Below, in pieces: positions 32,030 to 42,641 of a stretch of DNA of 64,000 bases (its first letter is position 1; each line of letters opens with the position of its first letter). Under the pieces are notes generated by a model. It saw only the letters and a program-made list of their open reading frames with translations, ran no database searches and was not told the DNA's origin. Position numbers and translations under genes: made by a program. This DNA is from Pseudomonadota bacterium (GTDB lineage: Bacteria; Desulfobacterota; Desulfobulbia; Desulfobulbales; Desulfocapsaceae): NCBI GenBank assembly GCA_023412495.1, contig JAEYNP010000061.1, forward strand, positions 11,278-75,277, read 5' to 3'.

Positions 32030-33915
32030 AAACCGCGCTCGCCCTCATACTCCTTTTGCCCCTCCTGGGAGCGGTCTTCAATATCCTCGCCGGGCGCGCC
32101 CTGCCCCGCCGGGCGGTGGAGATCACGGCCTGCGGGGTTATCTGGGGCAGCTTCGCGGCAACGCTCGCCGCCGCGGCGGCATACGAGGGGCCCGCGGCGG
32201 TGGAACTGGGCTCCTGGCTTTCCCTGTTCGATTTCCGGGCGCCGATCACGCTCTATCTCGACCCGCTGTCGCTGTCGCTCTGCCTGATGATCACCTTCGT
32301 CTGCGGCCTGATCCACCTCTACTCCATCGGCTATATGACGGAGGATCCCGGCCATGTCCGTTACTTCGCCCTGCTCAACCTCTTTGTCTTCGCCATGCTG
32401 CTGCTGGTGCTTGCCGAGAATCTGCCGCTCCTCTATCTCGGCTGGGAGGGGGTCGGCTTCTGCTCCTACGCCCTGATCGGCTTTTGGTACAGGGAGGAGA
32501 AGAACGCCACCGCCGGGCGCAAGGCCTTCATCGTCACCCGCATCGGCGATATCGGCCTGGCCGTCGCCATCGTCTGGATGTTCAAGCTGTTTTCCAGCCT
32601 GTCCATCACGGAGATCAACGGGCTGGGGCAGACGATCCCGCTTGCCGTGGTCACCGCCCTGGGGCTCTTGCTGCTCGTGGGGGCCATGGGCAAGTCGGCC
32701 CAGGCGCCGCTCATGGTCTGGCTGCCGGACGCCATGGCCGGCCCGACCCCGGTCTCCGCCCAGATCCACGCGGCGACCATGGTCACGGCGGGAGTATATC
32801 TGCTCATGCGGATGTTCCCGCTGATCGGCATTTCGGCCGTCGTCTGCATGGCCATCGCCGCCACCGGCGTCTTCACGGCTTTCTACGGGGCCTCCTGTGC
32901 TCTCGTCGAGCGCGACCTGAAGCGGATCCTGGCCTACTCCACCATCAGCCAGATCGGCTACATGATGCTCGCCGTCGGCTGCGGGGCCATCACCGCCGCC
33001 ACCTTCCATCTGCTGATCCACGCCTTCTTCAAGGCCCTGCTCTTTTTGGCGGCCGGCTGCGTTATCACGACCATGCACCACGACCAGGATATCTTCCGCA
33101 TGGGCGGGCTAAGACGTTTGCTGCCGAAGGTTTTCTGGCCCTTCCTGGCCGGAGCCCTGTGCCTTGCGGGGGTGCCGCCGACCGGGGGCTTCTTCAGCAA
33201 GGACAGCGTGCTGGCAGCGGCCTGGATGAAAGGCGGGATGTTTTATGACAGCCTCTTTTTTATCGGCCTCCTCACCGCCTTTCTCACCGCCGTCTATACC
33301 ACCCGAATGATGCTGCTGGTCTTCGAGGATCGTTCGGCGGATGCGCGGAGGCGTGAGGAGGACCACCTCGTCCCGCTGCCCGGGATCATGGAAAAACCCC
33401 TCATCCCCCTTGCCGTGCTGGCGCTCGCGGGCGGGCTGTTCAACCTCCCGGCTTACCTGGGCGGCGGCCTGCTCGACGGCTTCCTTGCCCCGCTGTATGC
33501 GGGAGGCGGTGTTCACTCCCACGCCACCGAGCTGATGCTGCAGTTTCTGGCGACCGTAACGGCGCTTGCCGGAATCGGCCTCGCCTGGCGACTCTATGGC
33601 CGAGAGCGGCTCGCCTCGTATCTCGCCGAGGCGGAGGAGCCCGGAGGCGTATCCGTTTTTTTGCGCAAGGGCTGGTATTTCGACGATCTGTATCTCCTGC
33701 TCTTCGTGCGCCCGTACAAGTGGTTGTCGCACTTCCTCTGGCAGGGGGTGGACGAGGGGGTCATCGACGATTCCCTGGACGGGATGGCCGCCCATTTCGG
33801 CCGCAGCGGGCAGGTTCTCGGCAGATGGGGGAGCGGGCGCGTGTCCCTCTACATGCTGAGCCTTGCCGTCGGCGCAACGCTCACGATCGCCTGGTTGGCG
33901 TGGGGGCTGTTATGA
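32026..33915 (+). CDS. nuoL: NADH-quinone oxidoreductase subunit L
   Basis: 629 residues, antiporter-like proton-pumping subunit. It has LYLGWEGVGFCSYALIGFW with the conserved Glu, VWLPDAMAGPTPVSAQIHAATMVTAG, and a C-terminal lateral helix region. The start is a TTG at 32026 overlapping the nuoK stop; GGGAG lies just upstream. Confidence 0.95.
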   Translation: MKTALALILLLPLLGAVFNILAGRALPRRAVEITACGVIWGSFAATLAAAAAYEGPAAVELGSWLSLFDFRAPITLYLDPLSLSLCLMITFVCGLIHLYSIGYMTEDPGHVRYFALLNLFVFAMLLLVLAENLPLLYLGWEGVGFCSYALIGFWYREEKNATAGRKAFIVTRIGDIGLAVAIVWMFKLFSSLSITEINGLGQTIPLAVVTALGLLLLVGAMGKSAQAPLMVWLPDAMAGPTPVSAQIHAATMVTAGVYLLMRMFPLIGISAVVCMAIAATGVFTAFYGASCALVERDLKRILAYSTISQIGYMMLAVGCGAITAATFHLLIHAFFKALLFLAAGCVITTMHHDQDIFRMGGLRRLLPKVFWPFLAGALCLAGVPPTGGFFSKDSVLAAAWMKGGMFYDSLFFIGLLTAFLTAVYTTRMMLLVFEDRSADARRREEDHLVPLPGIMEKPLIPLAVLALAGGLFNLPAYLGGGLLDGFLAPLYAGGGVHSHATELMLQFLATVTALAGIGLAWRLYGRERLASYLAEAEEPGGVSVFLRKGWYFDDLYLLLFVRPYKWLSHFLWQGVDEGVIDDSLDGMAAHFGRSGQVLGRWGSGRVSLYMLSLAVGATLTIAWLAWGLL

Positions 33916-35396
33916 CGATGCCCCTCCTGACCATCCTGACCTTCCTGCCCCTGGCCGGGGCCCTTTGCCTCATTCCGTTCAAGCGACTTGTGCAGGCGGC
34001 CCGGGTCGCGGCCCTGGGTGTCGCCGTCCTCGAACTGGCCCTCACCTGCTGGATGTGGACCGTCTCGGGAAATCCGCCGCCGGCAGGCGCCCCGCCCGGC
34101 TTCTTCCTGTTCGAGGATTACCCCTGGATCGAGGCCCTCGGCATCCGCTTCACTCTTGGCATGGATGGGTTCAGTCTGCTCATGGCCATCATGACCGCGC
34201 TGCTCACCATCATCGCCATGCTGGCCTCCTGGAGGACCATCACCGAGCGCACGACCCTGCACTACATAATGCTCCTGGCGCTGGAGAGCAGCATCATGGG
34301 TGTTTTCCTCGCCCTGGACCTCTTTCTCTTCTATCTCTTCTGGGAGGCAATGCTGATCCCGATGTTCTTCCTGATCGGCATCTGGGGCCACGGCCGCAAG
34401 ATCTATTCGGCGATCAAATTCTTCGTCTTCACCATGTCCGGATCGCTCCTCATGCTGCTGGCCATAATCGGTATCTATTTGATCCACGGCAGAGAGACCG
34501 GCGTCTACACCTTCGGCCTGACCTCGCTGCTCGGGACCAGCATGGACCCGACCGTGGAGGTCTGGCTGTACGCCGCCTTCCTGCTGAGCTTCGCCATCAA
34601 GTTCCCGATCTTTCCGCTCCATACCTGGCTGCCCGACGCCCACACCGATGCCTCCACGGCGGGCAGCATCGACCTGGCGGGCCTCTTGCTCAAGACCGGC
34701 GGCTACGGGCTGATCCGCTTCGGCTACCCGCTTTTTCCCGAGGGCGCGCGCCTGCTCACGCCGCTCTTGCTGGTCACGGCGGTGGCGGGTATCCTGTACG
34801 GCTCGTGGATCGCCTTCGCCCAGAAGGACATGAAGAGGCTGGTGGCCTACTCGAGTGTCGGCCACATGGGCTTCGTGGCCCTGGGGATCGCCGCCTGGAC
34901 GCCGGTGGCCCTCGGTGGCGCTATCGTCCTGATGGTCAGCCACGGCATCACCACGCCCGCGCTCTTCGCCATGGTCGGCATGCTGGCGGCGCGGACCGGC
35001 ACCCGCGAGATCGCCGCCTATGGCGGCCTGTGGGGCAAGGCGCCGGTCTTCTCCTCGTTTTTCCTGCTTTTCGCCATGGCCTCGGCAGGGCTTCCCGGCC
35101 TGAACAATTTTGTCGGCGAATTCCTGATCCTGGCCGGCTCCTACCGGGTGGCGCAGACGGCGACCGTCTTCGCCTTTTTTGGCCTCGTCATAACCCTCGT
35201 CTATACCGTGCTGCTGGTGCAGGGGGTACTGTTCCAGGAGCAGCGGCAGGAGTTCGCCATCGCCGATCTGGGGCTCCGGGAAATCCTGCTGCTTGCCGTC
35301 CTCGCCGTCCTCGCGATCTCCATCGGCTTGCACCCCGGACCGGTGCTCGACATGCTGGCCATGCCGGTGGACATTCTCACGGGAGGTGCACAGTGA
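33912..35396 (+). CDS. nuoM: NADH-quinone oxidoreductase subunit M
   Basis: 494 residues, antiporter-like subunit with FYLFWEAMLIPMFFLIGIWG (key Glu) and FPLHTWLPDAHTDASTAGS. The ATG at 33912 overlaps the nuoL stop (ATGA); the longer frame upstream is a nuoL shadow. Confidence 0.95.
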   Translation: MTMPLLTILTFLPLAGALCLIPFKRLVQAARVAALGVAVLELALTCWMWTVSGNPPPAGAPPGFFLFEDYPWIEALGIRFTLGMDGFSLLMAIMTALLTIIAMLASWRTITERTTLHYIMLLALESSIMGVFLALDLFLFYLFWEAMLIPMFFLIGIWGHGRKIYSAIKFFVFTMSGSLLMLLAIIGIYLIHGRETGVYTFGLTSLLGTSMDPTVEVWLYAAFLLSFAIKFPIFPLHTWLPDAHTDASTAGSIDLAGLLLKTGGYGLIRFGYPLFPEGARLLTPLLLVTAVAGILYGSWIAFAQKDMKRLVAYSSVGHMGFVALGIAAWTPVALGGAIVLMVSHGITTPALFAMVGMLAARTGTREIAAYGGLWGKAPVFSSFFLLFAMASAGLPGLNNFVGEFLILAGSYRVAQTATVFAFFGLVITLVYTVLLVQGVLFQEQRQEFAIADLGLREILLLAVLAVLAISIGLHPGPVLDMLAMPVDILTGGAQ

Positions 35397-36799
35397 CCCT
35401 GGCCGATCTTTCCATAGCCCTGCCGCTTCTGATCCTCGCCATCGGGGCGATCCTGACCCTGATCCAGGGCGCCATAACCCGAAACCCGGCGGCGGGAACC
35501 ATACTCGCGACGGTTGCCGCGATCGGCGCGGGACTCTGGGCGATGAAGACTCCGGCCGCAGTCTCCGCCCCCGCCCTGGGGCTTGCCGCCGGCGGCCTGG
35601 CACGCCTCTTCACGGCCTTTTTCGCCTTCATGTCCGCCGCCGTGCTGATACTCTCCGGCAGATACAACGCCTTTCGGGACATCGGGGGCGAGGAGTATCC
35701 GGCGACCATCCTCTTTGCCGCCTTCGGCATGGTGGCGGTAGCCTCCGCCACCAATCTGCTGATCCTCTTCCTCGGTCTCGAGGCTATGACCTTCGGCTTT
35801 TACCTGCTCGCCGCCATCGACCTCGGCCGGCCGGCGTCGAGCGAAGCGGGGCTTAAGTATCTCCTGATGGGCGTGCTGAGCGCCGCCTTCCTGGCCTTCG
35901 GCGTCGCCCTGCTCTACTGCGCAGCCGGGACCTTCGGTCTGGTCGAGGTGGCCCGCCATACCCTGGGCGGTGCCCTCGATCCCCTGGCGCTTGCGGGATG
36001 GGGCTGCGTCCTGATCGGCATGTTGTTCAAGCTTTCCCTGGTGCCGGCCCATCTCTGGACTCCGGATGTTTACCAGGCCGCGCCCGCGCCGGTCGTCGCC
36101 TTCCTCTCGGGCGGGTCAAAGGCCGCCTCGATCCTGATGCTGCTCCTGGTGTGGGCGAACGCCACCGAACTCGCATCGCTGCGCGTGCCGCTCTTTACCC
36201 TGGCCCTGCTGACCATGGTGGTCGGGAACTTCTCGGCCCTGCGCCAGACCGACGTCCGCCGGCTGCTCGCGTATTCTTCCATCGCCCAGATGGGTTATGT
36301 GGTGGTGGCGCTGATCGGCTACCACGGGGCCGGACTTCAGGCGGCCGCTTTCTATGCCATTGCCTATGCGCTCATGAGTCTCGCGGCCTTCGGCGCGGTC
36401 GGGGTCCTGGAGCAGAGTGGCTGCGGCCGGACCGTCGACGACTACCGAGGCCGCGGCTTCACCCACCCCGTCGCCGCGGGCACGCTCGCCGTGGCCCTCT
36501 TCGCCCTGGCCGGCATTCCCCCCTCCGCCGGCTTCACCGGCAAGTTCCTGATCTTCGCCTCGGCTCTCCGGGCAGGGGAATATGCCCTCGCCGTCATCGG
36601 TATTCTCACCGCCGCCGTCTCCGTCTACTATTACCTGCGGGTGGTGGCCGCCCTCTACCTGCACCCGGCCGCGGGCAGCGAAAAGGAGAGTGCCGGGGTG
36701 GCGGGGACCATCGTACTGCTGCTGTCCGCCATCCTCATCGTCCTCCTGGGTGTTTTCCCGTCGTCACTGCTCGATTTCCTGAAGACCCAGCTGCCGTGA
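35393..36799 (+). CDS. nuoN: NADH-quinone oxidoreductase subunit N
   Basis: 468 residues, third antiporter-like subunit, with LLILFLGLEAMTFGFYLLAA and SLVPAHLWTPDVYQAAPAPV. The GTG start at 35393 overlaps the nuoM stop, with GGGAGG upstream. Last gene of the operon; a hairpin spans its stop codon. Confidence 0.95.
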   Translation: MTLADLSIALPLLILAIGAILTLIQGAITRNPAAGTILATVAAIGAGLWAMKTPAAVSAPALGLAAGGLARLFTAFFAFMSAAVLILSGRYNAFRDIGGEEYPATILFAAFGMVAVASATNLLILFLGLEAMTFGFYLLAAIDLGRPASSEAGLKYLLMGVLSAAFLAFGVALLYCAAGTFGLVEVARHTLGGALDPLALAGWGCVLIGMLFKLSLVPAHLWTPDVYQAAPAPVVAFLSGGSKAASILMLLLVWANATELASLRVPLFTLALLTMVVGNFSALRQTDVRRLLAYSSIAQMGYVVVALIGYHGAGLQAAAFYAIAYALMSLAAFGAVGVLEQSGCGRTVDDYRGRGFTHPVAAGTLAVALFALAGIPPSAGFTGKFLIFASALRAGEYALAVIGILTAAVSVYYYLRVVAALYLHPAAGSEKESAGVAGTIVLLLSAILIVLLGVFPSSLLDFLKTQLP

Positions 36800-36812
36800 T
36801 ATCCACGGCAGC
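36790..36812 (+). terminator. Hairpin over the nuoN stop codon
   Basis: GCTGCCGTG-ATATC-CACGGCAGC, a 9-bp perfect stem at the very end of the nuo operon, without a T-run. Confidence 0.5.
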
Positions 36813-36971
36813 CTGCCGGCTCCAATGCGATGGAAAAGTCCTATCTCCTCTCTGCATTTTCCTTGTGCAATATCCGGTGGTTCAGGGTACGATCCTTCGT
36901 CCGTCAGCCATTCACTTCCTTCATTTTCCGGCAGAAGATGATTTTCCGACCTGAACAAGAAAGCTCCATCG

Positions 36972-39900
36972 ATGAAAAACAAGAAAGCGGGCAGCACCTC
37001 ACTGCTTGACGAATACAGGACCCTTCCTCCCACCGAAAAGGCAATCGTGCAGCTGCTGGCCGTCACCGTAGACAGCTGTGCCGCGGATGTCCAACTGCGT
37101 TGCCTAAACGGGTTGGGCTACCTGGATAACGGTGGCCCGCTCACCCTGCCCAGCCTCCAGAAACTGCATGCAAAACTGCTGGCCAAAGGGATGCTGGTGG
37201 ATGGCCGGCGGGGACCAATCGCCGCGGAGTCCGTACGACGCCCGGCCCTCTTCGACACCCTAAAGGAAAATACCTATGCCGATTTCGTCCAGACATTGCA
37301 GAAGTATTTCCCGACTCTCGCGTCGCATTCTGGATTTCTCTCCCCCTCGTCTTACAAGAGGCTTCTCGCCCTGCTGCAGATTGCCCTCTTCTTCGAGGGC
37401 TCGAAGGCAAAAATCCACGACCTTGTCAACCTTGCCTACGTTCACTTCAGGCAAGAATATTCCGAAAACGACCCTCTGCTGGCCGTCCTCGGCCTTCCCG
37501 TCGATCCCGAAATCATCGACAAAATCCCCCCGGGGATAAGACGGGAGATTCTGACAAACCTGCTCGGCGCGATGGAGGTCCGCCTGCAGGGAACCGACAG
37601 TCTCATCGCCCTGATTACCGAGAGATACGGAGAAGACCTTGGAAACCACCTTCTGGGCGTGCACCTCCTGCAGCACCATCTGGTCCGGGGGGACACCGCC
37701 GCAAGCCTCCGGTTGCTGAACGGGCTGCACGACAACCTTGAGCTGGCACGACTCGACCTGGGGGGCTGGCTCAACTTCATCTCCGGCAGATACCCCGAGG
37801 CGCTGAGGATTTTCAACACCGCCTGTCAGCTCCTGAAAAAGTCGACCGGCAAGAGGAAGGCTTTTTCCCAAAACTATACCGGAATTTTCTACATCCTGGC
37901 GCTGCTGAAGGACGGCTCAGCCGCCTCGCTCAAGCAGGCTCTCGATTGCATAGCTTTTTCGGTCAGGCAAGACTACCACATCTCCCCCCTGCTTGCCCTT
38001 GTCGCCCCCATATGCCATGAAAGGCTCGGCACGATACCCAAGCGCCCCGTCGATCCGTTTTTGCCGTCCTACCTGCGGGGCCCCCTCGATACCTTCTTCC
38101 TCCAGCTCTTTTATCTCTGGAATGACCTTCCGGCGAGCGAGGAGGATGTCGCCCTGCTCGAGAGGTGCAGGAACAAGGCAATGAAAAACGGCTATCAGTG
38201 GCTCGCGGCGGAATCCTCGGCCCTCCTCGCCGCCCGCAACCACGATCCCGAAGCCAACGCCGACATGGCGGCAAAGCTGCATGGCTCCTGCAATACCGTA
38301 AGCCTTGTCGGCCTGGTCGAGGTGCAGCCGCCGTGGCAAAAGACCCTGAACGTCCTGCTCAATCTTGCCAAACCGGCAACGGACGCCAGGGAAGCGAAAC
38401 CCGCCGGGCAGCGGCTGGTCTGGCTGTTCCATTACGACGAACGGCATAGAGGGATATCCATCGTCCCGCGCCTCCAGAAGCTGAACGCCAAGGGCGGCTG
38501 GTCGAAAGGCCGGCCGGTGGCCCTGAAGACCCTCCAAAAGGAATATCCGGACATGCCGGGTCTCAGCGAGCAGGATCGCCAGGTGTGCCGGGCCATCCGC
38601 GAAGAATTTACCGGCTGGTATGCCCATTCCGTATATATTATCGCCCCCGACCTCGCCCTGCCCGCCCTGGTGGGCCACCCCCTGGTCTTCCTCGAGCAAA
38701 GCCCGGAAGTGCCCGTCGAACTCGTGGCGGCCCAGCCCGAGCTGCACCTGCGCAAGGCGAACGGCAGGCTGAAGCTGTCCATCATGCCCGCTCCCGCCGA
38801 GAGTGCGGCAGAGGTGCAGGTGATCAGGGATACGCCCACCAGGTTCAGGATCATCCGCTGGAAGAAGGAGCACCGGCAGCTGGGCGACCTGCTCGGCAAG
38901 GAGCTGATCATCCCCAAGGCCGGCGAGAAACTCGCGGGACAGACGGTCGAGGCGCTAGCCGGCCTCCTGCCGATTCACTCCGATCTGGCCACCACGGGCG
39001 GGGCAGCCGCTCTTCCCGGCGACAGCCGGCCGCACGCCCATATTCTGCCTTGCCGGGACGGCATCAGCCTGGAGTTCCTGGTCAAGCCGATTCCCGCCGG
39101 CGGCCCCAGCTTCCCGCCAGGGAAAGGCGGCAGAAGCGTGATGTCCGTGGCCGACGGCGGGCCGGTCCAGGCCTTGCGGGACCTGGACGAGGAAAAGCAG
39201 CGCCTGGCCCGCCTCGTCCACGCCTGTCCCACCCTGAGCCAACTGGAAGCGGAGGGCAACCGCTGGCAGGTCGACGACCCGGAGGCGTCGCTGGAGATTC
39301 TGCTCGAACTGAAGGAGTGCGGCGAGGATGTCGTCCTGGAATGGCCGCAGGGAGAAAAATGGAAAGTGGGCAGGAAGGTGAGCATCAACAGCCTCTCCCT
39401 GCGCATCGACCGGGACCGCGACTGGTTCAAGGCGACGGGGTCGCTGGAGATCGACGAGGGGCTGGCCCTCGACCTGCGCGAACTGCTGGAGCTGCTCGGC
39501 CGCTCGACCGGACGATTCCTGCCGCTCGACGACGGCACCTTCCTGGCCATCACCGCCTCTCTGCGCAAGCGCCTGGAAGATCTGCACGCCTGCTCGGAGC
39601 GCCACGGCCGTGGTGTGCGTTTCGCCCCGGCTGCGGCACTTGCCCTGGAGGAACTCGACCGCGATATCGGCAGGCTCAAAACGGACCAAGCCTGGCAGGA
39701 GCAGCGCCGGCGACTGGCGGAACCTGCAACCCCGCCGGTGCCCTCGACGCTGCGGGCCAGCCTTCGCGACTACCAGGCGGCCGGCTTCTCCTGGCTGGCC
39801 CGCCTCTCTTCCTGGGGGATGGGGGCCTGCCTGGCCGACGACATGGGGCTCGGCAAGACCGTCCAGGCCCTGGCGGCGATCCTGCTGCGCGCCGCCGGGG

Positions 39901-41144
39901 GACCGACGCTGGTGGCGGCGCCGGTCTCGGTCATCTCGAACTGGCAGCAGGAAGCCAGGCGTTTCGCCCCGACCCTGAACGTCATTCTCTTCGGTCCGGG
40001 AGATCGCCGAAAGGTTATCGACGAGCTGCGGCCCTTCGACCTGCTCGTCGTCAGCTACGGACTTCTGCCGCTTGAAGCGGAGCTGCTGCAGTCGGTAGCC
40101 TGGCAGACCGTGGTCCTCGACGAGGCCCAGGCCATCAAGAACACGCAGACCAAGCGCTCCCAGGCCGCCATGAGGCTTCGCGCGGAGTTCCGGATCATCA
40201 CCACCGGCACGCCGCTGGAAAACCATCTCGGCGAACTGTGGAACCTCTTCAACTTCCTCAACCCCGGCCTGCTGGGCTCGCTCAAGAGCTTCACCGAAAA
40301 ATTCGCCGTCCCCGTCGAGAGGGACCAGGACAGGGAGGCCCGCAACCGGCTGCGCCGGCTGATCCGCCCCTTTATTCTCCGCCGCCTGAAAAGCGAGGTC
40401 CTGCACGAACTGCCGCCAAAAACCGAGATAACCCTCGAAGTCGAGATGAGCCGCGAGGAGCAGCTGCTCTACGAAGCCCAGCGACTGTCGGCCATCCAGA
40501 ATATCGAGGCCCACGGGGAAGAAGAGGCCGGCCAGAGGCACCTGCGGATCCTGACGGAGATCATGAAGCTGCGCCGTTTATGCTGCAACCCGCAGCTGCT
40601 CCTGCCGGATACGGAAATCGTCTCATCCAAGCTGCGGGTCTTCGCCGACACCCTGCGCGAACTCCTCGACAGCAACCACAAGGCCCTCGTCTTCAGCCAG
40701 TTCGTCGACCACCTGGGCATCATCGCCAGGTATCTCGACGGACAGAACGTCGCCTATCAGTACCTGGACGGCTCGACCCCGCTCGCCGAGCGGCAGAGGC
40801 GGATCGCCGAATTCCAGAACGGCAGCGGCGATGTCTTTCTCATCAGCTTGAGGGCTGGTGGAGCGGGGCTGAATCTCACCGCCGCGGACTATGTCATCCA
40901 TATGGACCCCTGGTGGAATCCGGCGGTGGAAGACCAGGCCTCGGACCGTGCCCACAGGATCGGCCAGGACCGGCCGGTGACCGTCTACCGCCTGGTGATG
41001 AAGGACTCCATTGAGCAGCAGATCGTCGCCCTGCATGCCCGCAAACGTGATCTCGCCGACAGCCTTCTCGAAGGAACCGATGTCGCCGGAAAAATTTCCG
41101 CAGCCGAACTGCTGGCCTTGCTGCGTGACCAGAAAGAATCTTGA
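36972..41144 (+). CDS. Large SNF2-family helicase-like ATPase
   Basis: 1390 residues, cytoplasmic. The C-terminal ~470 residues form a Swi2/Snf2 motor: LRDYQAAGFSWLARL (~930), Walker A DDMGLGKTVQALAA (~956), DEAQ box VVLDEAQAIKN (~1050), GTPLENHLGELWNLFNFL, and motif VI SDRAHRIGQDRPVTVYRL. These enzymes translocate on double-stranded DNA and remodel protein-DNA complexes. The first ~900 residues are helical and show no SWIM-type zinc motif or other domain I recognise. It stands alone after the nuo operon; the 172 bases before it contain no clear promoter. A 14-base gap to the next gene suggests co-transcription. Confidence 0.9.
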   Translation: MKNKKAGSTSLLDEYRTLPPTEKAIVQLLAVTVDSCAADVQLRCLNGLGYLDNGGPLTLPSLQKLHAKLLAKGMLVDGRRGPIAAESVRRPALFDTLKENTYADFVQTLQKYFPTLASHSGFLSPSSYKRLLALLQIALFFEGSKAKIHDLVNLAYVHFRQEYSENDPLLAVLGLPVDPEIIDKIPPGIRREILTNLLGAMEVRLQGTDSLIALITERYGEDLGNHLLGVHLLQHHLVRGDTAASLRLLNGLHDNLELARLDLGGWLNFISGRYPEALRIFNTACQLLKKSTGKRKAFSQNYTGIFYILALLKDGSAASLKQALDCIAFSVRQDYHISPLLALVAPICHERLGTIPKRPVDPFLPSYLRGPLDTFFLQLFYLWNDLPASEEDVALLERCRNKAMKNGYQWLAAESSALLAARNHDPEANADMAAKLHGSCNTVSLVGLVEVQPPWQKTLNVLLNLAKPATDAREAKPAGQRLVWLFHYDERHRGISIVPRLQKLNAKGGWSKGRPVALKTLQKEYPDMPGLSEQDRQVCRAIREEFTGWYAHSVYIIAPDLALPALVGHPLVFLEQSPEVPVELVAAQPELHLRKANGRLKLSIMPAPAESAAEVQVIRDTPTRFRIIRWKKEHRQLGDLLGKELIIPKAGEKLAGQTVEALAGLLPIHSDLATTGGAAALPGDSRPHAHILPCRDGISLEFLVKPIPAGGPSFPPGKGGRSVMSVADGGPVQALRDLDEEKQRLARLVHACPTLSQLEAEGNRWQVDDPEASLEILLELKECGEDVVLEWPQGEKWKVGRKVSINSLSLRIDRDRDWFKATGSLEIDEGLALDLRELLELLGRSTGRFLPLDDGTFLAITASLRKRLEDLHACSERHGRGVRFAPAAALALEELDRDIGRLKTDQAWQEQRRRLAEPATPPVPSTLRASLRDYQAAGFSWLARLSSWGMGACLADDMGLGKTVQALAAILLRAAGGPTLVAAPVSVISNWQQEARRFAPTLNVILFGPGDRRKVIDELRPFDLLVVSYGLLPLEAELLQSVAWQTVVLDEAQAIKNTQTKRSQAAMRLRAEFRIITTGTPLENHLGELWNLFNFLNPGLLGSLKSFTEKFAVPVERDQDREARNRLRRLIRPFILRRLKSEVLHELPPKTEITLEVEMSREEQLLYEAQRLSAIQNIEAHGEEEAGQRHLRILTEIMKLRRLCCNPQLLLPDTEIVSSKLRVFADTLRELLDSNHKALVFSQFVDHLGIIARYLDGQNVAYQYLDGSTPLAERQRRIAEFQNGSGDVFLISLRAGGAGLNLTAADYVIHMDPWWNPAVEDQASDRAHRIGQDRPVTVYRLVMKDSIEQQIVALHARKRDLADSLLEGTDVAGKISAAELLALLRDQKES

Positions 41145-41157
41145 ATAGCTTTGTACT

Positions 41158-41772
41158 ATGGAAAAGTACCAGGGAGTGAAATTCGGGTTTCGTCGGATCA
41201 AGGATAGTTTCGACTACGACGATCGACTTGCGGAATTGAATCGCTGGGCCTACCTCTTTTCCCAGCTCGGGCTGACACCGGTGCACGCAGACGGCGCCTA
41301 TGGCAACCAGTCCTACCGAACGGAGAAAGAATCTTTCATCATCACCAAATCCGGCATGGTCCCGTCGGAACCGCTGCTTAGAGAAAACTACTGCCATGTC
41401 ACCGGTTATGACGAACCCTCCGGGACATTTCTCACCGAAGGCGCGTCCGTTCCCTCTTCGGAGAGTCTCCTCCACCATGCCCTTTATAGGGCAATGCCAA
41501 AAATCAACGCCATTCTCCACGGCCATTCGACGCTGATCAATACCTATGCTGCCGACCTCGGAATCCCTGTCACCCGCGACTTCCACCCTTACGGCACGCC
41601 GGAACTCGCTCGCTCGGCGGTCGAACTCGTGAACGGGGCAATCCTATTCTTCATCCTGAAAGATCACGGCTTCGTAGCTTTAGGCGAAGATATCGACAGG
41701 GCGGGGAAATTGACGCTTGACTACTTCGGTCGACTCATCGGTAACCTTAGAAACTCACTTTTTGTCTTTTAG
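41158..41772 (+). CDS. Class II aldolase/adducin-like protein
   Basis: 204 residues. It has the zinc-site pattern of class II aldolases (L-fuculose-1-phosphate aldolase/RibB-like fold) as HGHSTLINTY with a third His in KDHGFVALGEDID. The acid usually found around 70-75 may be among ENYCHVTGYDE. The substrate is unknown. It starts 14 bases after the helicase gene; a functional link is not obvious. Confidence 0.78.
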   Translation: MEKYQGVKFGFRRIKDSFDYDDRLAELNRWAYLFSQLGLTPVHADGAYGNQSYRTEKESFIITKSGMVPSEPLLRENYCHVTGYDEPSGTFLTEGASVPSSESLLHHALYRAMPKINAILHGHSTLINTYAADLGIPVTRDFHPYGTPELARSAVELVNGAILFFILKDHGFVALGEDIDRAGKLTLDYFGRLIGNLRNSLFVF

Positions 41773-41897
41773 AAATGAATTTTCGTTAAGGTAATATCCA
41801 ACTCAGCTTGGGTTAGATTTTTGTGATTTCAAAAATTTTACTGCAGCGCTGGCTGTCTGCTTACGGTATCCAACCATTTTCGAACAAGGAGTATGCG

Positions 41898-42524
41898 ATG
41901 AAAAAGATTCTGTTGTTCATGGCCGTTGTCCTCACCCTCGGTACTCCATCCCTGGCCGATCAGCTCCAGGATGAAGCGGTGGAAAGCCTCTCCTCCGCCC
42001 AGAAACTCGTGAAAGAAGGCAACTACAGCAAGGCCGTGGATGAGATCAATTACGCCTTGTCCAAGGTCAACGAACTGACCGCGGCAGGATTGATCAAATA
42101 TCTTCCCGAGCCTCCCGCCAGGTTCACCCTGGTCAGCAAGCAAGCCCAGGGAGTGGGGGCGGGGGCGGCCATCGCCGGAAATGCCGGGGCGACGGCGGAA
42201 TATTCAAACGACGGCGGCGCTTCTGTCAATCTGAATATAGCCATCGGCGGGATGACCGGCAAAATGGCCGGAATGGCTGCCATCGGTTCGCTCTTTGCGG
42301 GCTTGAATCAAGACACAGGATCTTCCCAGCAGAGTAGGCAGATTCGGGTGCAGGGCTACACAGGCACCGAAGTTTTCGACCGCGCCGGTCAAAGCGGCAC
42401 CCTCTCTTTCCAGGTGGGTGAAACCATCTCGGTCACCCTTGAGGGCAGCGGCATAGCTTCGCCGGAGGTCCTCATGCAGTTTGCGAAAAAAATAGACTTA
42501 GCCGGCCTGGAGAAGAACTTCTAA
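41898..42524 (+). CDS. Exported protein of unknown function
   Basis: 208 residues with a Sec signal peptide (cleavage ~SLA-DQ, residue 20). Residues ~25-60 are helical (LSSAQKLVKEGNYSKAVDEINYALSKV), TPR-like in rhythm. The middle is glycine/alanine-rich (GVGAGAAIAGNAGATAEY) and the C-terminus beta-rich. AAGGAG lies six bases before the ATG. I do not recognise the family. A hairpin follows it. Confidence 0.75.
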   Translation: MKKILLFMAVVLTLGTPSLADQLQDEAVESLSSAQKLVKEGNYSKAVDEINYALSKVNELTAAGLIKYLPEPPARFTLVSKQAQGVGAGAAIAGNAGATAEYSNDGGASVNLNIAIGGMTGKMAGMAAIGSLFAGLNQDTGSSQQSRQIRVQGYTGTEVFDRAGQSGTLSFQVGETISVTLEGSGIASPEVLMQFAKKIDLAGLEKNF

Positions 42525-42552
42525 GAAAGGCGGTTAGATTTCCCCCGATTCG

Positions 42553-42588
42553 CCGGTATCCTGGCCGATCATCCAGCCAGGATACCGG
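42553..42588 (+). terminator. Long perfect hairpin
   Basis: Stem CCGGTATCCTGGC / GCCAGGATACCGG, 13 bp without mismatch, 10-base loop, 28 bases after the exported-protein gene. No T-run, so it may be a stability or factor-dependent element. Confidence 0.6.
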
Positions 42589-42641
42589 TCCTCGACCCAA
42601 AAAACCTTCACCCCACCCACCGCAAGAGCATGCCGTGCAAG

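Noticed and set aside
33849..35603. 584-residue open frame antisense to nuoM
   Set aside because: Highly charged, low-complexity shadow of a membrane protein gene.
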